NCBI GenBank assembly: GCA_030267965.1
Contig: BRYA01000449.1
Location: 1-38,921, forward strand
Source of the DNA: Triparma columacea
Lineage: Eukaryota > Sar > Bolidophyceae > Parmales > Triparmaceae
Reading direction: 5' to 3'
DNA length: 38,921 nucleotides
Shown: positions 21,201 through 32,336 of the stretch, piece by piece
Position numbering within the stretch: position 1 is the first letter of the stretch
How the letters are laid out: each line of letters opens with the position of its first letter
Translations under genes and position numbers: made by a program
The notes under the pieces: model-generated
The model's database searches: none
Seen by the model: only the letters and a program-made list of their open reading frames with translations
Told to the model about the DNA's origin: nothing

Positions 21201-24200
21201 GAAGAAGAGCATCTTTTTTCCGGCGGGAGGACCAAGGAGAGTCTTCCTCTTTTTCTCCAACTTCTCCTCGAGGACATCCCTGATGTTGCTGGGCTTTGTC
21301 TGGGCAGAGTACCCCATGGTGTACGAAACGTACTCATTAGTATTGCTCTGCTGGTCGAGGAACTGCTGAATCACGACAGACTTTCCGACACCAGTCTCGG
21401 CAGAGAGGAGGACGTTGTACCCTCCACACATGAGCTTCTTCATAACAAAGTTATACCTAGTAGTTTCAACGGTGGGGACGATGAGGTTGAAGTAGGGTGT
21501 GTTGACGTCGTACTGAAAGTCTACCATAAGATCATCCCAAAGCACAAAGGCGCACTTGCTCTCATCCATGACGTAGGCATAAATGTTTTGGAGGAAGCCG
21601 ATGCAGTTTTCAGGAAGTAGCGAAATGAAGCGCTTCGTTGCCCACTCCTGAAACTTGGGCCTGCTCTCGTCGTGGATGTTGGCACCAACGGACCAAACCA
21701 AGGACCAAACAAAGAAGAGCTTTAGGTTGGTCATGACTTTGGGGTTGTCAGGGTGGAAGCCACGCGAGGGGTCGAGAACTGAGTATAGCATGTTCAATAG
21801 GGACTGCACAAGGTTGGTATCATCACTCACGACCTTCTCCTTGCAGAACTCCCTCACAAACTCGATAGCATCCACAACGTGATCTTCAATCATACCGACG
21901 ACTGCTTCGACCTGCTCAGGAGGGAGCAGGTGGGAGAGTTGGTTGGTGCCCCAAGTGCGCACGAGCGAGAGAAGGCCTACGTGAACTTGCTCCATGTAAA
22001 CCATACCGCAGCGAGACACAGTGGCAGGGGAGGCGACTTTCAAGTCCTGGACCTCAAACATCATGTGAAGGGTGTGAGGGAGCTTGATACGCTCAGAGTT
22101 GGCGAGACAGAGGGTCTTGTTATCGTCAAGGACGGTATTCATGTTCTCGATCCAAATGGCATCGACAGGTCCGTCGAAGATGATCCACTTGCGGTTGTCA
22201 GAACCATCAACGAGGGCCTGGCAAACTGAGCGCACCAGCTTGGGGACGATGCCATCCTTCCATTCGTTTGTCATCTGGTTGAACTCTCCGTAGAGCTCTC
22301 CGGCCGTGATAGATTTTGGGTTGAGGATGAGGCGGTCAACAACCTTGTAGTAGCCATCACGATCCACAACACCGTTCTTGTTGAGGAGTGTGAGGGAGTC
22401 CGCAAGGATCTTGACGTTAGTGGACTTTCCTGATCCCGCCTCTCCGACAACCATCATTCCGTGACGGACAAGCTGGGTTTCGTGCACTTGAATGATCTTA
22501 GTGATGAAGGAGGATTTCTTCTGGAGGCCCGCGGCGTCCAAGCTGTCTTCGATAGACTTCTGGAGCACGCCGTAGTCAACGTAGGGGACATCAAGTCCAG
22601 GGAAAAGATCCGAGAGAATTCCGGCGAAGAGAGGAAGATCGTGCTCAAGGAACTTGGGCACATTGGAATCACGCATGGCACGGATAAGGAGGAGGTCCTC
22701 GTTGGTCTCTGGCTCCTTACGCTTGAGCTGACCGGCAGCGACGAGCACAGACTTGACGGCACGCATGCCGAAGTCGTAGTGGTCTTGCTTCGAAAGCTGT
22801 TCCGAAGCAAGAGCGTAAAGCTGCTGCATCTTGTTTGAAAGAGGAAGGGCGTTGGAGAAACCCTCGGAAAAGAGAACAATCTCGGCGATAAGACGGTAAT
22901 CAGGGACCATCATAGCAACAGGACGGAAAAGCGCCTTGAGGTTATCAGGCAGCTCTGCACGGCCGGCGTAACCGGGGTTCATGGTAATGAAGACACCAAA
23001 GGAAGGCACAAGAGGGATCATGTTGCCCTCGAACTCGAACTCAGGGAGGTACTGGACCATGGCCTGTTGGATGCAAAGAACCTGCTGGGCAATGACCGAG
23101 AGCACCTCGATGTCGATACGGTTGAACTCATCGAAGCAAGCCCAAGCGCCCTGCTGGGCAAGGCCTGAGAAGAAACGACCCATGATCTTGAAATCGAGGC
23201 CGTCGGAGCAGTTGAAAACGACGCAGTAGACAGCAAGCGCCTTGGCAAGATCTTTGGTGGTCTCCGTCTTTCCAGTACCGGCAGGCCCAGCAGGAGCACC
23301 GCCGAGCTTCATGTGCATACCACCGGTGAGCGTCATGTAGCAAATATCTGTCAAGGGAGTAATGACCAATCTAAACCCATTTCCAAGGTACTCGTAACCG
23401 TAAGGGAAGCAAGTATTAGTCTGGCGGGCTACGCAGTCGAACTCCTTGCCGAAAGTCGGGCAGGTCTTGTGGCTGGTCTTGTCCTCCCAGTAGTAGCGGA
23501 GCTGCTTGGTCCAGATGAAGTCATCAATGGTCCCTACGTTCTCGTTAACGTGAGTCTTGGTGACATCACGCTTGTTCACGTCAATGGTGATGACAGCCCC
23601 AATCATGGTGCGCTGTTGACCCGTGAGTTCAGTTTGGACAAGTCCAACCATCGCGTCAATTTGACGCAAGGAGAAATCGTAAAACTTCTTGACGGCGTCC
23701 TTGTCTTCACCCTTCTCGATCTGCATGATGGCGCCCCCGAGCCCCTGGGTCCAATAGACCTGATCGATCATGATGACCACCTGCGCACAGTAGCCAAAGA
23801 GCCAATCGCCACGGTTGATCTGGCCTTCTTCATCCTTGGGGTACACCTCCCATGCATCAGCTGCCTGCTGCCAAATGGACTTACGCATTGCGTACTGAAC
23901 GCTGGTAAGCCAATGCTCTACCGGCCCCTCGGCCTCGCACTCCTCAGTCAGCGGGACATTTTCTCCCTTGGGGTCAGAGATGCCAAGAATCTTCTTGGCA
24001 GCCTTCCCAGTTCCAAAGTCGATCTTCTTGATTCCGTCGAAGCACTTCTGCATGTGAGGCTGAACGGCGTGGGGGTCACGAGTCTGAGAAAGAATCTCGA
24101 GAAGCTCGTCGTTGGAAAGGAAATAGAAGCGAGGGAAGGCCATGCGCTTCGTTTCAAGGTAATCCTCAAGGGACTTCTGCACCGAATCAAGGGTCTGGTT

Positions 24201-27200
24201 TGCCTCGAGGAACTTCTCGAGGAGGTCCTCCCCACCCCCTCCCTCCTTTTCTTCGACAGAGCCGATAACACTCGGGTTTTCGCTCGTGTCCTTCATGATT
24301 TTCTTCCATAGCTTGTCAACAATCATGAACTTCTGAGACTCCACGGGAAGCTGCTTCTGGATATCCTCAGCGCAGAAAATGGTTTCGAGGTACATCCAGT
24401 TGCGCTGGCAAGTGACCCATTCATCCAGGGTCTCCGAGAGGAGGGAGAGCTTCTTCGCCCAAACTTCAACATCCTCGCGGACTCCCATGATGAAGCGCGA
24501 GCCCATCATGGTTTGAAGAGTGACCTGGTTGTCTTCGAGGAGGGTAAAAATATCGTCCAATCCACCGAGGATGAAGATATTCGGCTGGTCGCGATGGTTC
24601 AAGCAGTCGAAGTTCTGCTCGGCCCAACCATTGGAAATGGCAGAGAGGGAATCCTCCAGTTGAGCCTCTCCAGAAGCAGCGCCAGAGACCTCAGAGACGA
24701 GGTCCTTGTGATTCAGGATTTGGAAGGAAAGGAGGTCTTGAAGACTAAAATTGAGGTTGTCGAACCACTGCTGCTGGAGGGCAGCATAAATCTTGGCCCA
24801 GTGACGGTTCTTCATGTTGGGGTTACCAAGCTCAAGGATGGTGTTCATCTTGATCTTGAAGTCGTCCGCCTTGCTCTTGAGCTTCCCAGTGACCTGGTTG
24901 TCGAGCTTCTTGTGCATGCTGAAGGAATCCTTGAAGAAGGAGGCGACCTCCTTGTTCATCTCCTCAACGTCGAGGGTTTGGAACTCGTCGTTCATCCAGC
25001 TGTCGTAATTTTCATTCCACCTCGCGACCGTCTCCCACAGCTTGCTCGTCACTTCGAAGGTGTCGAAGACATCCTTCAGGTTGGTGTACTCGTGAGGAGG
25101 GTCAATCTTGAACAGCTCCTCATAGCTGGCGAACGTGTCGGTTTGGGCCTTGATTTTGTCAAGGGTCTTCTTGATGTTAGTGACTTCGTCGAGGACAGGA
25201 GAAGGGTCCTCAAAGTACTGGACGTCGATAAACATGCCACCCTTCAAGTTCTGGTTGATTTTGAGGAGCTGCTCGTTGAGGCGTGTAATCTGAGTGTCGA
25301 GGCTTATTGTCATCTCAGGCATGCGCTCCTTCTGGTAGTTAAGAGCCTTCTCCATGGCCTCGTCGTACTTGATCTGCGTGTTGTGCATCTCCCCGAGCTG
25401 AACCTTGTCTTTGATGGGAATCTCCTCCTTGTGATGGTTGAGGAGGTTGTACATTTTCTCCACAGTCTCTCCCGCCTTAACAAGCCCAGTGGAGCCGCGC
25501 TCCTTGGCCTTGAGGGATGAAGCCTTTTCGACGTAGCCGGCGAACTCCTTGAGGTTGTGGGGGATGTTGGAGAGGGCCTGAATGCCCTTGGTGAGCTTGT
25601 CGAGCTGCATCTTGCACATCTTCTCGGCGAGGACCTTGACCAGCTTCTTGATGTCAGTCAATTTCTGGCGGATCATGGGGTTCATGATTTCCTTCAGGTT
25701 GCGAGATTCGACCTCGAGAATTCCGCACATGTTCCTCCCCCTCATGACCTTGTCTAGCTTGTCTTCGTAGCTCTGGATCCTCTCAATGTCCTCCTTGTAC
25801 TTGCTAACGTTTTTGTTGGTCATCATGTAAGCGTTCAGGTCCCAGCTCCTAGTGTCATCGTAGATATAACGGAACTGCTCAGTGATGTGCGCGAAGACGT
25901 AATCCTCAGCGTTGAGGAAGTCCTCCTTGATCTTGGCGTTGATGTTATTGCAGATTTGCTGATAGGTCCTGGAGTTGCGGATCATCTGCTGCACGTTGGG
26001 TGCGTCGTTGACAACTGCTTGGACATGCTCCGTGAATGGACGCGTGTAAACGATGCGGTTGACCGAATTGACAGTGTTGATGAGTTTGTCAATGACATCC
26101 GATATAATCTTTTGGATCTCGGGACATGGGGGAGAGAACACTGTGGAGGTCTCAGCGAACTGCACTGATGTCTCGAAGAGTCCATTCTTGCGCTTTTCAT
26201 TGAGCTGGGAGAGGAACCAACCAGAGGTTTGGATGGCCTATGAGGTGGTGTCGCGGAGATATTTGTGTTAGTGAATAGATGAGTTGAGATGAGTTGAGAT
26301 TCGTATTTCATTTCGTCCGTTCTCACCTTCTCCGTTAGGCACTCTACAACAAGATAGTCAACGGCGCGAATGAAATCAGCGAGCATGGCGTTCTCCTGCG
26401 AGGCGCGCTTCAGGATGCGCTTGCGGTTCGCCTGCTCCGCCTTGATAGCGACCATGGACTTGTTCTTCTCCACCTGCTTCCACATGCCCTCTCCATCCTC
26501 GCCGTCCTCCTGGACCTCTCCCAGATTGGCGACGTTTTCGCAGACGTGCTGCACGATGGACTGAACCCTCTCGAAGACGCTTTCGAAATGCTTCGTGGCT
26601 TCCCCACGCTTGGCGACCTGGCAGTCGAGGAAGTCGTCTTTTGTAAACGTCTTCTTCCCCTGGCGACCCTCGAGATCGAGGAGCGAGACGCTCTGAAGCT
26701 CAATCATATGCTTCTTCAGCTCCAAGAGAGGATCGCAAAAGCTGCGGGGGTTTGGGATGGGAAGGGGGGAGGGGAAGGGGGGTAAGTTTTTTTGTTCCGG
26801 ACGCTCGCTGCTTAATCGTTTCAACGCAATCTCACCTCTCCTTAGCCAAGAAAAGACCGTCCTGTATCTTCTGCCTCTGCTGGAGGTAAAGCTTGAACCT
26901 GACGTTGGACCTCCAAAGGTTGAAAGCCTTGGTGTGGAGGTAGTATTTGTAGAACCTAATGGAACGGAGCATGTTGAAGTTCGTCGACTGGCGCATCCAC
27001 TCTGCGAGGGGGGTGAACTCAGAGGCGGTGTTCGGAGCGACGTGCACAAGGCCAGAGGAAGACATTGTGTAGTAATCAGTTCCGACATCAGCAGGCTTCA
27101 CGACCACGAGGTCGTAGGGGCGGAAGACAATTCCACTTTCGGCCTTCACCAGGTGAACAAACTTTATGGGAGACGACGAGCCGTGCTGTGCGAAGAAGTT

Positions 27201-27868
27201 GATTGCATCCTCGCCAGTCTTGAGAGCCACGTTGTCGGGGTTGAAAGGATCAAACACTGCAACAGCCTGGGTTGGCGATGAGGGCTCCTTCTTCTCCTCA
27301 GAGGAAGAAGGAGGGGCGGCCTCTACAGGCTCAGGAGCCGCGGGCACGGAGAAGGCACCAGAAAGAAAAGACAGGCCGGCGGGGGGAGGGAGAGATCCCT
27401 CACCGCCATGGCCTGCGGTTTGGGATCCAGCCTCGATACCAGTTCCTGACTTGGACTTCTGCATCTTTGCGTTGGATTTGTTGTTCTTTTTCGACATAGA
27501 ACGAATGTCCTTCAGCTTTGAAGACTTTTTTGCCGGCGCGGACGTCTTAGTAAGGGTGTAATGGTCGAGGTCTGGGGAGGGTTTCGATTTGGGTTTGGGT
27601 TGTTGTGTTGGGCAAGGGGGTTAGTACAGAGGTTTGCGAGGGGGGCAGGGGAGGCCAAGCGAAGATACGACTCACCCGAACCTTCGAAATTGAAAAGATG
27701 CATCCCTGCATCGTCCCCAGGGAGGTTCATCATGCCTCGAGATCGAAGAGGGGAAGAGTTTCCAGAAGTTGCCTTCATAGCCGGCTTCGAATGCACAGGA
27801 GCATCACCAGACTCCGACTCAGGACCAGTCTTATACCGGACCTTCGGGTCGAACTGGAGTTGCGACAT
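15291..27868 (-). CDS. Axonemal dynein heavy chain, single-headed inner-arm type, five exons
   Basis: Exons 27868-27676, 27571-26836, 26741-26327 and 26237-15291 give 4096 residues; the first three are short and the last is a single 10.9 kb exon (four coding exons located; the call allows one missed upstream). AAA1 has the hydrolytic P-loop GPAGTGKTET (about residue 1433) with CFDEFNRI; AAA2 GEAGSGKST (~1717), AAA3 AETGVGKS (~2064) and AAA4 GVGGSGRQS (~2408) are intact. The coiled-coil stalk spans about 2630-2940, with the microtubule-binding tip near 2760-2860. The length and wording near AAA1 (ALAVYCVVFNCSDGLDFK) point to the monomeric inner-arm group (DNAH3/7/12-like). It drives ciliary beating. 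A run of nine glycines interrupts the C-terminal region near residue 3796. The N-terminal ~190 residues are Ser/Pro/Lys-rich and look unstructured. The head-to-head partner is a kinase. Confidence 0.93.
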
Positions 27869-28383
27869 GTTGGGGTGTGGTGGCTCCGCTGTTTGGATGA
27901 AGCTGTTGGGTGATTCTTTGATCCAAAAGGTCAGACAAAGATTAAAGAGATTTGGAAAAAAAAAGGTGGCAAGGGCGGGACCTTCGTTTATTTTTAATAT
28001 AAAAGCTTACGTTTCGAGTGTCTAGTGACGGAATGATAGTGGAAAAAGGTCACGCTAAGGGACCGTTGGAGATGATTCTGCATCTGTTTATGGATAATTG
28101 GGTTGGATGTAGCTTAGTTTTGAATATTCTTCGAATTTTAGGATGGGCCAGAGAAAGGGTAAGGCACGACGAGGAAAATCCGGAGGGGGGTCCCATGTGA
28201 GACAGGAATTTATTGAAAAATTGAGTTAGCAGCAGGATTCAGGAAAGCCAGAATTTTCTTGCAGGATTCGCACCCAACTTTATTAACCAGTTCATCACTC
28301 CACTTGAAGCAGAATACCCTCCCCTTCCGGAAGAAGCTTCTTACACACATCAACGTCAATAAACCTCCTCCCTATCATCCAGC
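27869..28383. promoter_or_regulatory. Divergent intergenic region between dynein and kinase genes
   Basis: About 515 nt separates the two start codons, so both promoters should lie here. I see no clear TATA box, no coding exon with family resemblance and no structured RNA. A purine run (GGAAAAAAAAAGG, about 27953-27965) and AT-rich patches near 28120 are the only local features. Confidence 0.4.
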
Positions 28384-29970
28384 ATGTCCACATTCATGGG
28401 TGAAGAGCCACGAGAAATGAGTCTGTCTTCACCCCAAACATCTATGGACACCTCCAACGCCTCCTCCATGGTTTCCCCCAAGCGCGAGATGACCGACACC
28501 TCTTCCGTCGTCTCCGCCGTTTCCAGCACCGTTAGCAGCGGTTCCACCCCCCCCCTCGCCAACATCCTCTCGGAGGCTGGACACAAGACCATATGCTCGG
28601 GGAGGTACGTGGTGCTTGAGACGCTGGGGAGCGGGGCGACGGGTAAGGTCAAGCTCGGCATCGACACCGTGACGGGCGAGAAGGTAGCCCTTAAGATAAT
28701 GGGCCGTCGCGTCAACAGCAAGAGGCAGGCGGACCAGATAAAGCGCGAGGTCGCCGCCATGACAACCCTCGTCCACCCCAACGTCCTGGCCCTTCGGCAC
28801 CACGTCTCCGAGCTCCCCTACCCAAAGAGCGACGGCACGTTCAAGGACTGCACCCTGCTGGTGATTGAGCTAGCATCCGGCGGTGAGCTCTTCGACTTCA
28901 TGATGTACACCGGCGCCTTCAGCGAGCCCATTGCACGGGCGTACACAGCGCAGCTACTCTCAGCACTCGTTACCTGCCACGCAAACGGCATATACCACCG
29001 CGACCTGAAGCCCGAGAACCTACTCCTCGACGGAACGTTCATGCTAAAGGTCGCAGACTTTGGGTACTCGGCGATTCAGGGTGGGGGGGGGGGAGAACTC
29101 AACACGGAGTGCGGGACTCGGTCGTACATGGCGCCCGAGATCCTCGCCCACCTACCCTACCAGGGCGTTAGCGCGGACACTTGGAGCTGTGGGGTGGTTG
29201 TATTTATCATGCTTACTGGGAACCCGCCGTTTCAGATCGCGGGGAAGGGGGACTGGTGGTTCAACGCCATCAGCTCTGGTAACGTGGACAGGTTCTGGAG
29301 GGCCCACATGAGGTCTGCCCCCAAGCTGAGCGAAGAGGCTAAGGACTTTATAGAACAGATGCTTAAACCTGAACCGACGGAGAGGGCGAGCTTGAGACAG
29401 CTGCTGGAGCACCCGTGGTTGGCGGGGGGGGAGGCGATGAGCGACGAAGAGCTCGAGGCCGAGATGTCAAGCAGGAAGAGGAAGGTCGACGAGGAGAAAT
29501 TCAGGGAGAGGACTAAGAAAAGGATGGACAAGGCGGCCAGGGGGGGGGGGGACAGGTTCGAGAAGGGGGGTAGGGGGGTGAGGAGGGGCGCATCCGCGGC
29601 CGGGGCTCAGGGATCGGGCAGGGAGGGAATGAGGAAGGTGGAAGATTTTGGGGGCTCCGACTACGGTAAAATATGGTGCCACGAGGGACAAGTTGACGCG
29701 GTCGTTGAGGCGCTAAGGATGGCAGCGGGGACGGCGGGGGGGGCGAAAGGGGGGGGTAACAAGTGGAGGGTTGGAGAACACGTGGGGGTGGAGATTATGT
29801 ACGACCCGGCGTTCGGGAACGACCTTGTCCTGGGATGCACGAGGATCGGGGGGGGGGGAATCTTTGAGTTCAGGAAGGTTGTTGAGGCGATTAGGAAGGG
29901 GATAGAGGGGGAGGAGGAGGGGGAGGAGACCCTGGGGAACGGTGGGGTGGGGGGGATCGGGATGATTTGA
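28384..29970 (+). CDS. CAMK-group Ser/Thr kinase, SNF1/AMPK-like
   Basis: A single-exon frame of 528 residues. A Ser/Thr-rich N terminus of ~70 residues precedes a complete kinase domain (about 74-345): glycine loop GSGATGKV (82-89), ATP-binding lysine K104, catalytic HRDLKPEN (D207), DFG aspartate D225 and the APE motif at 250-252. T241 in the activation segment (NTECGTRSYMAPE) is where upstream kinases normally act in the SNF1/CHK1 group. A glycine run sits in the activation loop just after DFGYSAIQ. The C-terminal ~180 residues are basic then glycine-rich, and end in a segment (VGVEIMYDP, IFEFRKVVEAIRKGI) that could be a KA1-type membrane or autoinhibitory module. The substrate is unknown. 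The many glycine codons are GGG, which makes the DNA strongly G-rich. Confidence 0.9.
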   Translation: MSTFMGEEPREMSLSSPQTSMDTSNASSMVSPKREMTDTSSVVSAVSSTVSSGSTPPLANILSEAGHKTICSGRYVVLETLGSGATGKVKLGIDTVTGEKVALKIMGRRVNSKRQADQIKREVAAMTTLVHPNVLALRHHVSELPYPKSDGTFKDCTLLVIELASGGELFDFMMYTGAFSEPIARAYTAQLLSALVTCHANGIYHRDLKPENLLLDGTFMLKVADFGYSAIQGGGGGELNTECGTRSYMAPEILAHLPYQGVSADTWSCGVVVFIMLTGNPPFQIAGKGDWWFNAISSGNVDRFWRAHMRSAPKLSEEAKDFIEQMLKPEPTERASLRQLLEHPWLAGGEAMSDEELEAEMSSRKRKVDEEKFRERTKKRMDKAARGGGDRFEKGGRGVRRGASAAGAQGSGREGMRKVEDFGGSDYGKIWCHEGQVDAVVEALRMAAGTAGGAKGGGNKWRVGEHVGVEIMYDPAFGNDLVLGCTRIGGGGIFEFRKVVEAIRKGIEGEEEGEETLGNGGVGGIGMI

Positions 29971-30025
29971 ATTGGAGGGGAGAGGGGGGGACGAGAGGAT
30001 TGGGGGGAGGGGGGGGATCATATAC
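29971..30025. other. G-rich tract just after the kinase stop codon
   Basis: Several runs of four to eight G (GGGGAGAGGGGGGACG, then GGGGGGAGGGGGGGGATC) directly follow the stop, within the 168-nt gap before the convergent MSS51-type gene. The tract has the spacing of a potential G-quadruplex. Together with 13105-13163 and 15236-15290 it is the third convergent gap with such a tract. Confidence 0.6.
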
Positions 30026-30138
30026 TGGGAATAAATTGCTTACAACATTTGGTTTTTACTCAAAAGCTTTGTGTCTTTCCCTCTTCTTATAACCATTCAG
30101 TCCCCCCCTCCCCCCCTTTCCCAAAAAAGTTCCTTCCG

Positions 30139-31623
30139 TCAGTCCTTGCATCCCCAGCACCCCCAATATGAGTTCTCATGGTACACCTCCTCCCTCCCCT
30201 TAGTATCCCTAACAACCCTACTCCTCCACCTATTAACCTCCCCCTCCCAAACGCACTTATTAGCTCTCCAGAATTCCCCAATCTTAACCGCGTCCTCCTC
30301 CGCTTCTGAATCAGTGTAGCTAGTAACCACGAAGAACCTAGGTTTAATTTTACCCTCCTCGTTCAGTCTTTTTAACGTTTCGTCCCAATCGCTGTACCCC
30401 CAAACCCCCGCGTTAAACGCAACCGCAATGTCAGGCGTCTCGACGACGTTTGGTCCTCCTTTTTCTACCTCATCTAGGATGTCGTGGTACCTGCCTCTTG
30501 TTACTGTAACTCTCCCAGATCCGCATGTCGATATATGTCCGTTCATACTCTCCGGTAAATTCGGTCCCGAAAGTCTCAGCTCCAGCTTAACGTTCTTGGT
30601 TGTGAGCCATCTACAGATTGGGTGGAACGTTCTCTTTACTATACCTGGGTTACCAGCGTCAACATGATCGACACCTACAACGTCGATTGTTATAGTTTGG
30701 GGTGAGGTATCTAGGATTGATAGTAGGTTTATAGCCTCTGCGATCGTAGCTGATCTTGATAGGGCTTTAGAGGCTTGAATTGCCTTAGGGGTAGGGGAGA
30801 CCCAAGCTAATGTCTGGAGGGGTGGGATTATGGGGTGGCTTATTGGGGAGAGGTTGGTGGGAAGGGAGGGGGAGGGAAGAGGGAGAGAGGAAGCACCGAC
30901 GTCGAGGGTATGGGCGAGGGTGGGATTACGGAGCTTTATTGATTGGACGCATGCGGATACTGCTGCGACGTCTATTTTGCAAGGTGGTTTACCTAAGGGA
31001 TCCATCTTGAAGGTATTGTCTTTCTTGAGTGGTGGTGGTGGTGGTGGTTCTTTCTTCTTTATGGATGAGGAGATTGGTGGTGCAGTGGTGGGAGGACCTT
31101 TGGTGGTGTTGATGGTGGTTGGAGATTGAGGTGGTTTAGGGAGAGAGGGGAGAGAGGATGATTGTGTAGAGGTGTTTGTTGGTGGCATTTTTGGTGGCAT
31201 AATTCCAATGGAGGTATTTATGCTTGACATTACATTTCCATATTCAGCATCTAATCCTTTGAGTATATTATCAGCGATGTTATCATTGTTGTTGTTGTAT
31301 TCTCCATAACTATCTCCGTCAGTACATACATTGTGATATTGAGAATATATTCCATCATTAGACTCATCGACTTCCAAATTGTCATCCAAAGTCTCATTAA
31401 AATTGTCAAATTGTTCAAATTGGTCGTATTGTTCATACTGATCAGATGCATTCTCAAAATCTCCAAATTCATTTGAATCACTGTCAGAGAATGGGTCATT
31501 TTTAGGCTCAATTGTTGTGTTGTCTGTCCCCGTTGTCGTCTCCTTAGTCCTATTCTTCTCTAAATTTGCATTATTATCTCCATTATTAACTCCGTCTCTA
31601 TCATTATTATCATTTAATGACAT
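30139..31623 (-). CDS. MSS51 C-terminal-domain protein with a long low-complexity N terminus
   Basis: A single-exon frame of 494 residues. The first ~120 residues are Asn/Asp/Glu-rich with Phe-containing acidic motifs (DPFSDSD, EFGDFENA). A Pro-rich linker (EPPPPPPLKK) follows. From about residue 270 the protein has the hallmarks of the MSS51 C-terminal domain: TIDVVGVDHVDAG, LELRLSGPNLPE, DIAVAFNAGVWGYSDWDETL, FFVVTSYTDSEAEEDA and a C-terminal ENSYWGCWGCKD. In yeast MSS51 and animal ZMYND17 this domain follows a MYND zinc finger; none is visible here. Those proteins act on mitochondrial COX1 expression or metabolism, but many protist homologues are uncharacterised and no mitochondrial presequence is seen here. 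The domain call is good; the role is open. Confidence 0.82.
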   Translation of the reverse strand: MSLNDNNDRDGVNNGDNNANLEKNRTKETTTGTDNTTIEPKNDPFSDSDSNEFGDFENASDQYEQYDQFEQFDNFNETLDDNLEVDESNDGIYSQYHNVCTDGDSYGEYNNNNDNIADNILKGLDAEYGNVMSSINTSIGIMPPKMPPTNTSTQSSSLPSLPKPPQSPTTINTTKGPPTTAPPISSSIKKKEPPPPPPLKKDNTFKMDPLGKPPCKIDVAAVSACVQSIKLRNPTLAHTLDVGASSLPLPSPSLPTNLSPISHPIIPPLQTLAWVSPTPKAIQASKALSRSATIAEAINLLSILDTSPQTITIDVVGVDHVDAGNPGIVKRTFHPICRWLTTKNVKLELRLSGPNLPESMNGHISTCGSGRVTVTRGRYHDILDEVEKGGPNVVETPDIAVAFNAGVWGYSDWDETLKRLNEEGKIKPRFFVVTSYTDSEAEEDAVKIGEFWRANKCVWEGEVNRWRSRVVRDTKGREEVYHENSYWGCWGCKD

Positions 31624-32015
31624 TATAGATTGTTCCGATCGTCTAAATATAACTATTAGGGAGAATTATGGATTTACAACAAATGGAAGGAGAGAAATGA
31701 AGGAATTGGAGAAATGAGGAGATTGAGGAGGATATGAAAAAAACATGAAACGAAACACTCACGAAACGCAACCAACACACAACATCTCTAGCAAAAAGGG
31801 AGAAATAGGAAAACGCTACTGGTATTCCAATAGCCACTAAACTAAAACCAAACAAACTACAGTTTTCATCACACAAAGGAACTAAGGATTACGTCAAACA
31901 ACCACTGTCGTCCATCGCCCCCCCCCCCTTGTGCTGCTTGTCAACTCCCCTCTGAAAGTTCTCCCCCCTCCCCTCCCCCCCATATATTAGTTAGAACTCT
32001 CAACGTTGTTATATT
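31624..32015. other. Intergenic region upstream of the MSS51-type gene
   Basis: The 392 nt between two minus-strand genes should hold the MSS51-type promoter and the QCR8 3' end. A possible 5'-UTR intron is visible on the minus strand (GTGAGTG near 31763 to TAATAG near 31653), but its phase does not let upstream codons join the protein. A short C-run occurs at 31918-31928. Confidence 0.4.
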
Positions 32016-32336
32016 TCAATCCCTATGGTGGTGTGCGATATCATGATGTTTCCACTCGCTCCACTCCACAATCGCGTACATCAGTCCCAAACTCGGTGCC
32101 CAGTCAAACACGCTCGCCACGAACTTCTCGTACAGGCGCTTGGGCCAAGTACGGACCCAGGGCATGAGGGCTTGCTGCTCGAAGGGGGAGAGATGCTGGG
32201 TTACGAGACCGTCTTGATGCTTGAAGGCGGCCCACCATTTTGACATGGAGAGATCGACGTCGGCGCGTTTGGGAGCGCCGGCGCGGATTGATGAGGTGGC
32301 TCGGAAGAGCAAACGGGAACTGATGCGGAACGACAT
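32016..32336 (-). CDS. QCR8: Cytochrome bc1 complex subunit 8 (QCR8/UQCRQ)
   Basis: A single-exon frame of 106 residues. The N terminus is a typical mitochondrial presequence: no acidic residue and many Arg/Ser (MSFRISSRLLFRATSSIRAG). The mature part carries HLSPFEQQALMPW, the conserved LSPFEQ...P segment of this small complex III subunit. A single predicted membrane helix follows (DWAPSLGLMYAIVEW), then a charged His-rich tail (WKHHDIAHHHRD) where relatives have an EKLEHR-like end. It sits in the inner membrane next to cytochrome b and helps bind ubiquinone. The length is slightly above the usual 70-95 residues because of the presequence. The call rests on family wording recalled from plant and animal homologues. 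Confidence 0.8.
   Translation of the reverse strand: MSFRISSRLLFRATSSIRAGAPKRADVDLSMSKWWAAFKHQDGLVTQHLSPFEQQALMPWVRTWPKRLYEKFVASVFDWAPSLGLMYAIVEWSEWKHHDIAHHHRD

Noticed and set aside
15336..25520. Long plus-strand open frames opposite the dynein gene (for example 15336-16406, 19659-20816, 23313-24311, 24513-25520)
   Set aside because: They lie antisense to a clearly conserved dynein sequence, show no family resemblance, and follow from its codon bias.
31643..31876. Minus-strand 77-residue hydrophobic frame starting MCDENCSLFGF
   Set aside because: It could be a tiny membrane protein, but there is no family match, a donor-like GTGAGT lies inside, and it does not join the MSS51-type frame in phase.
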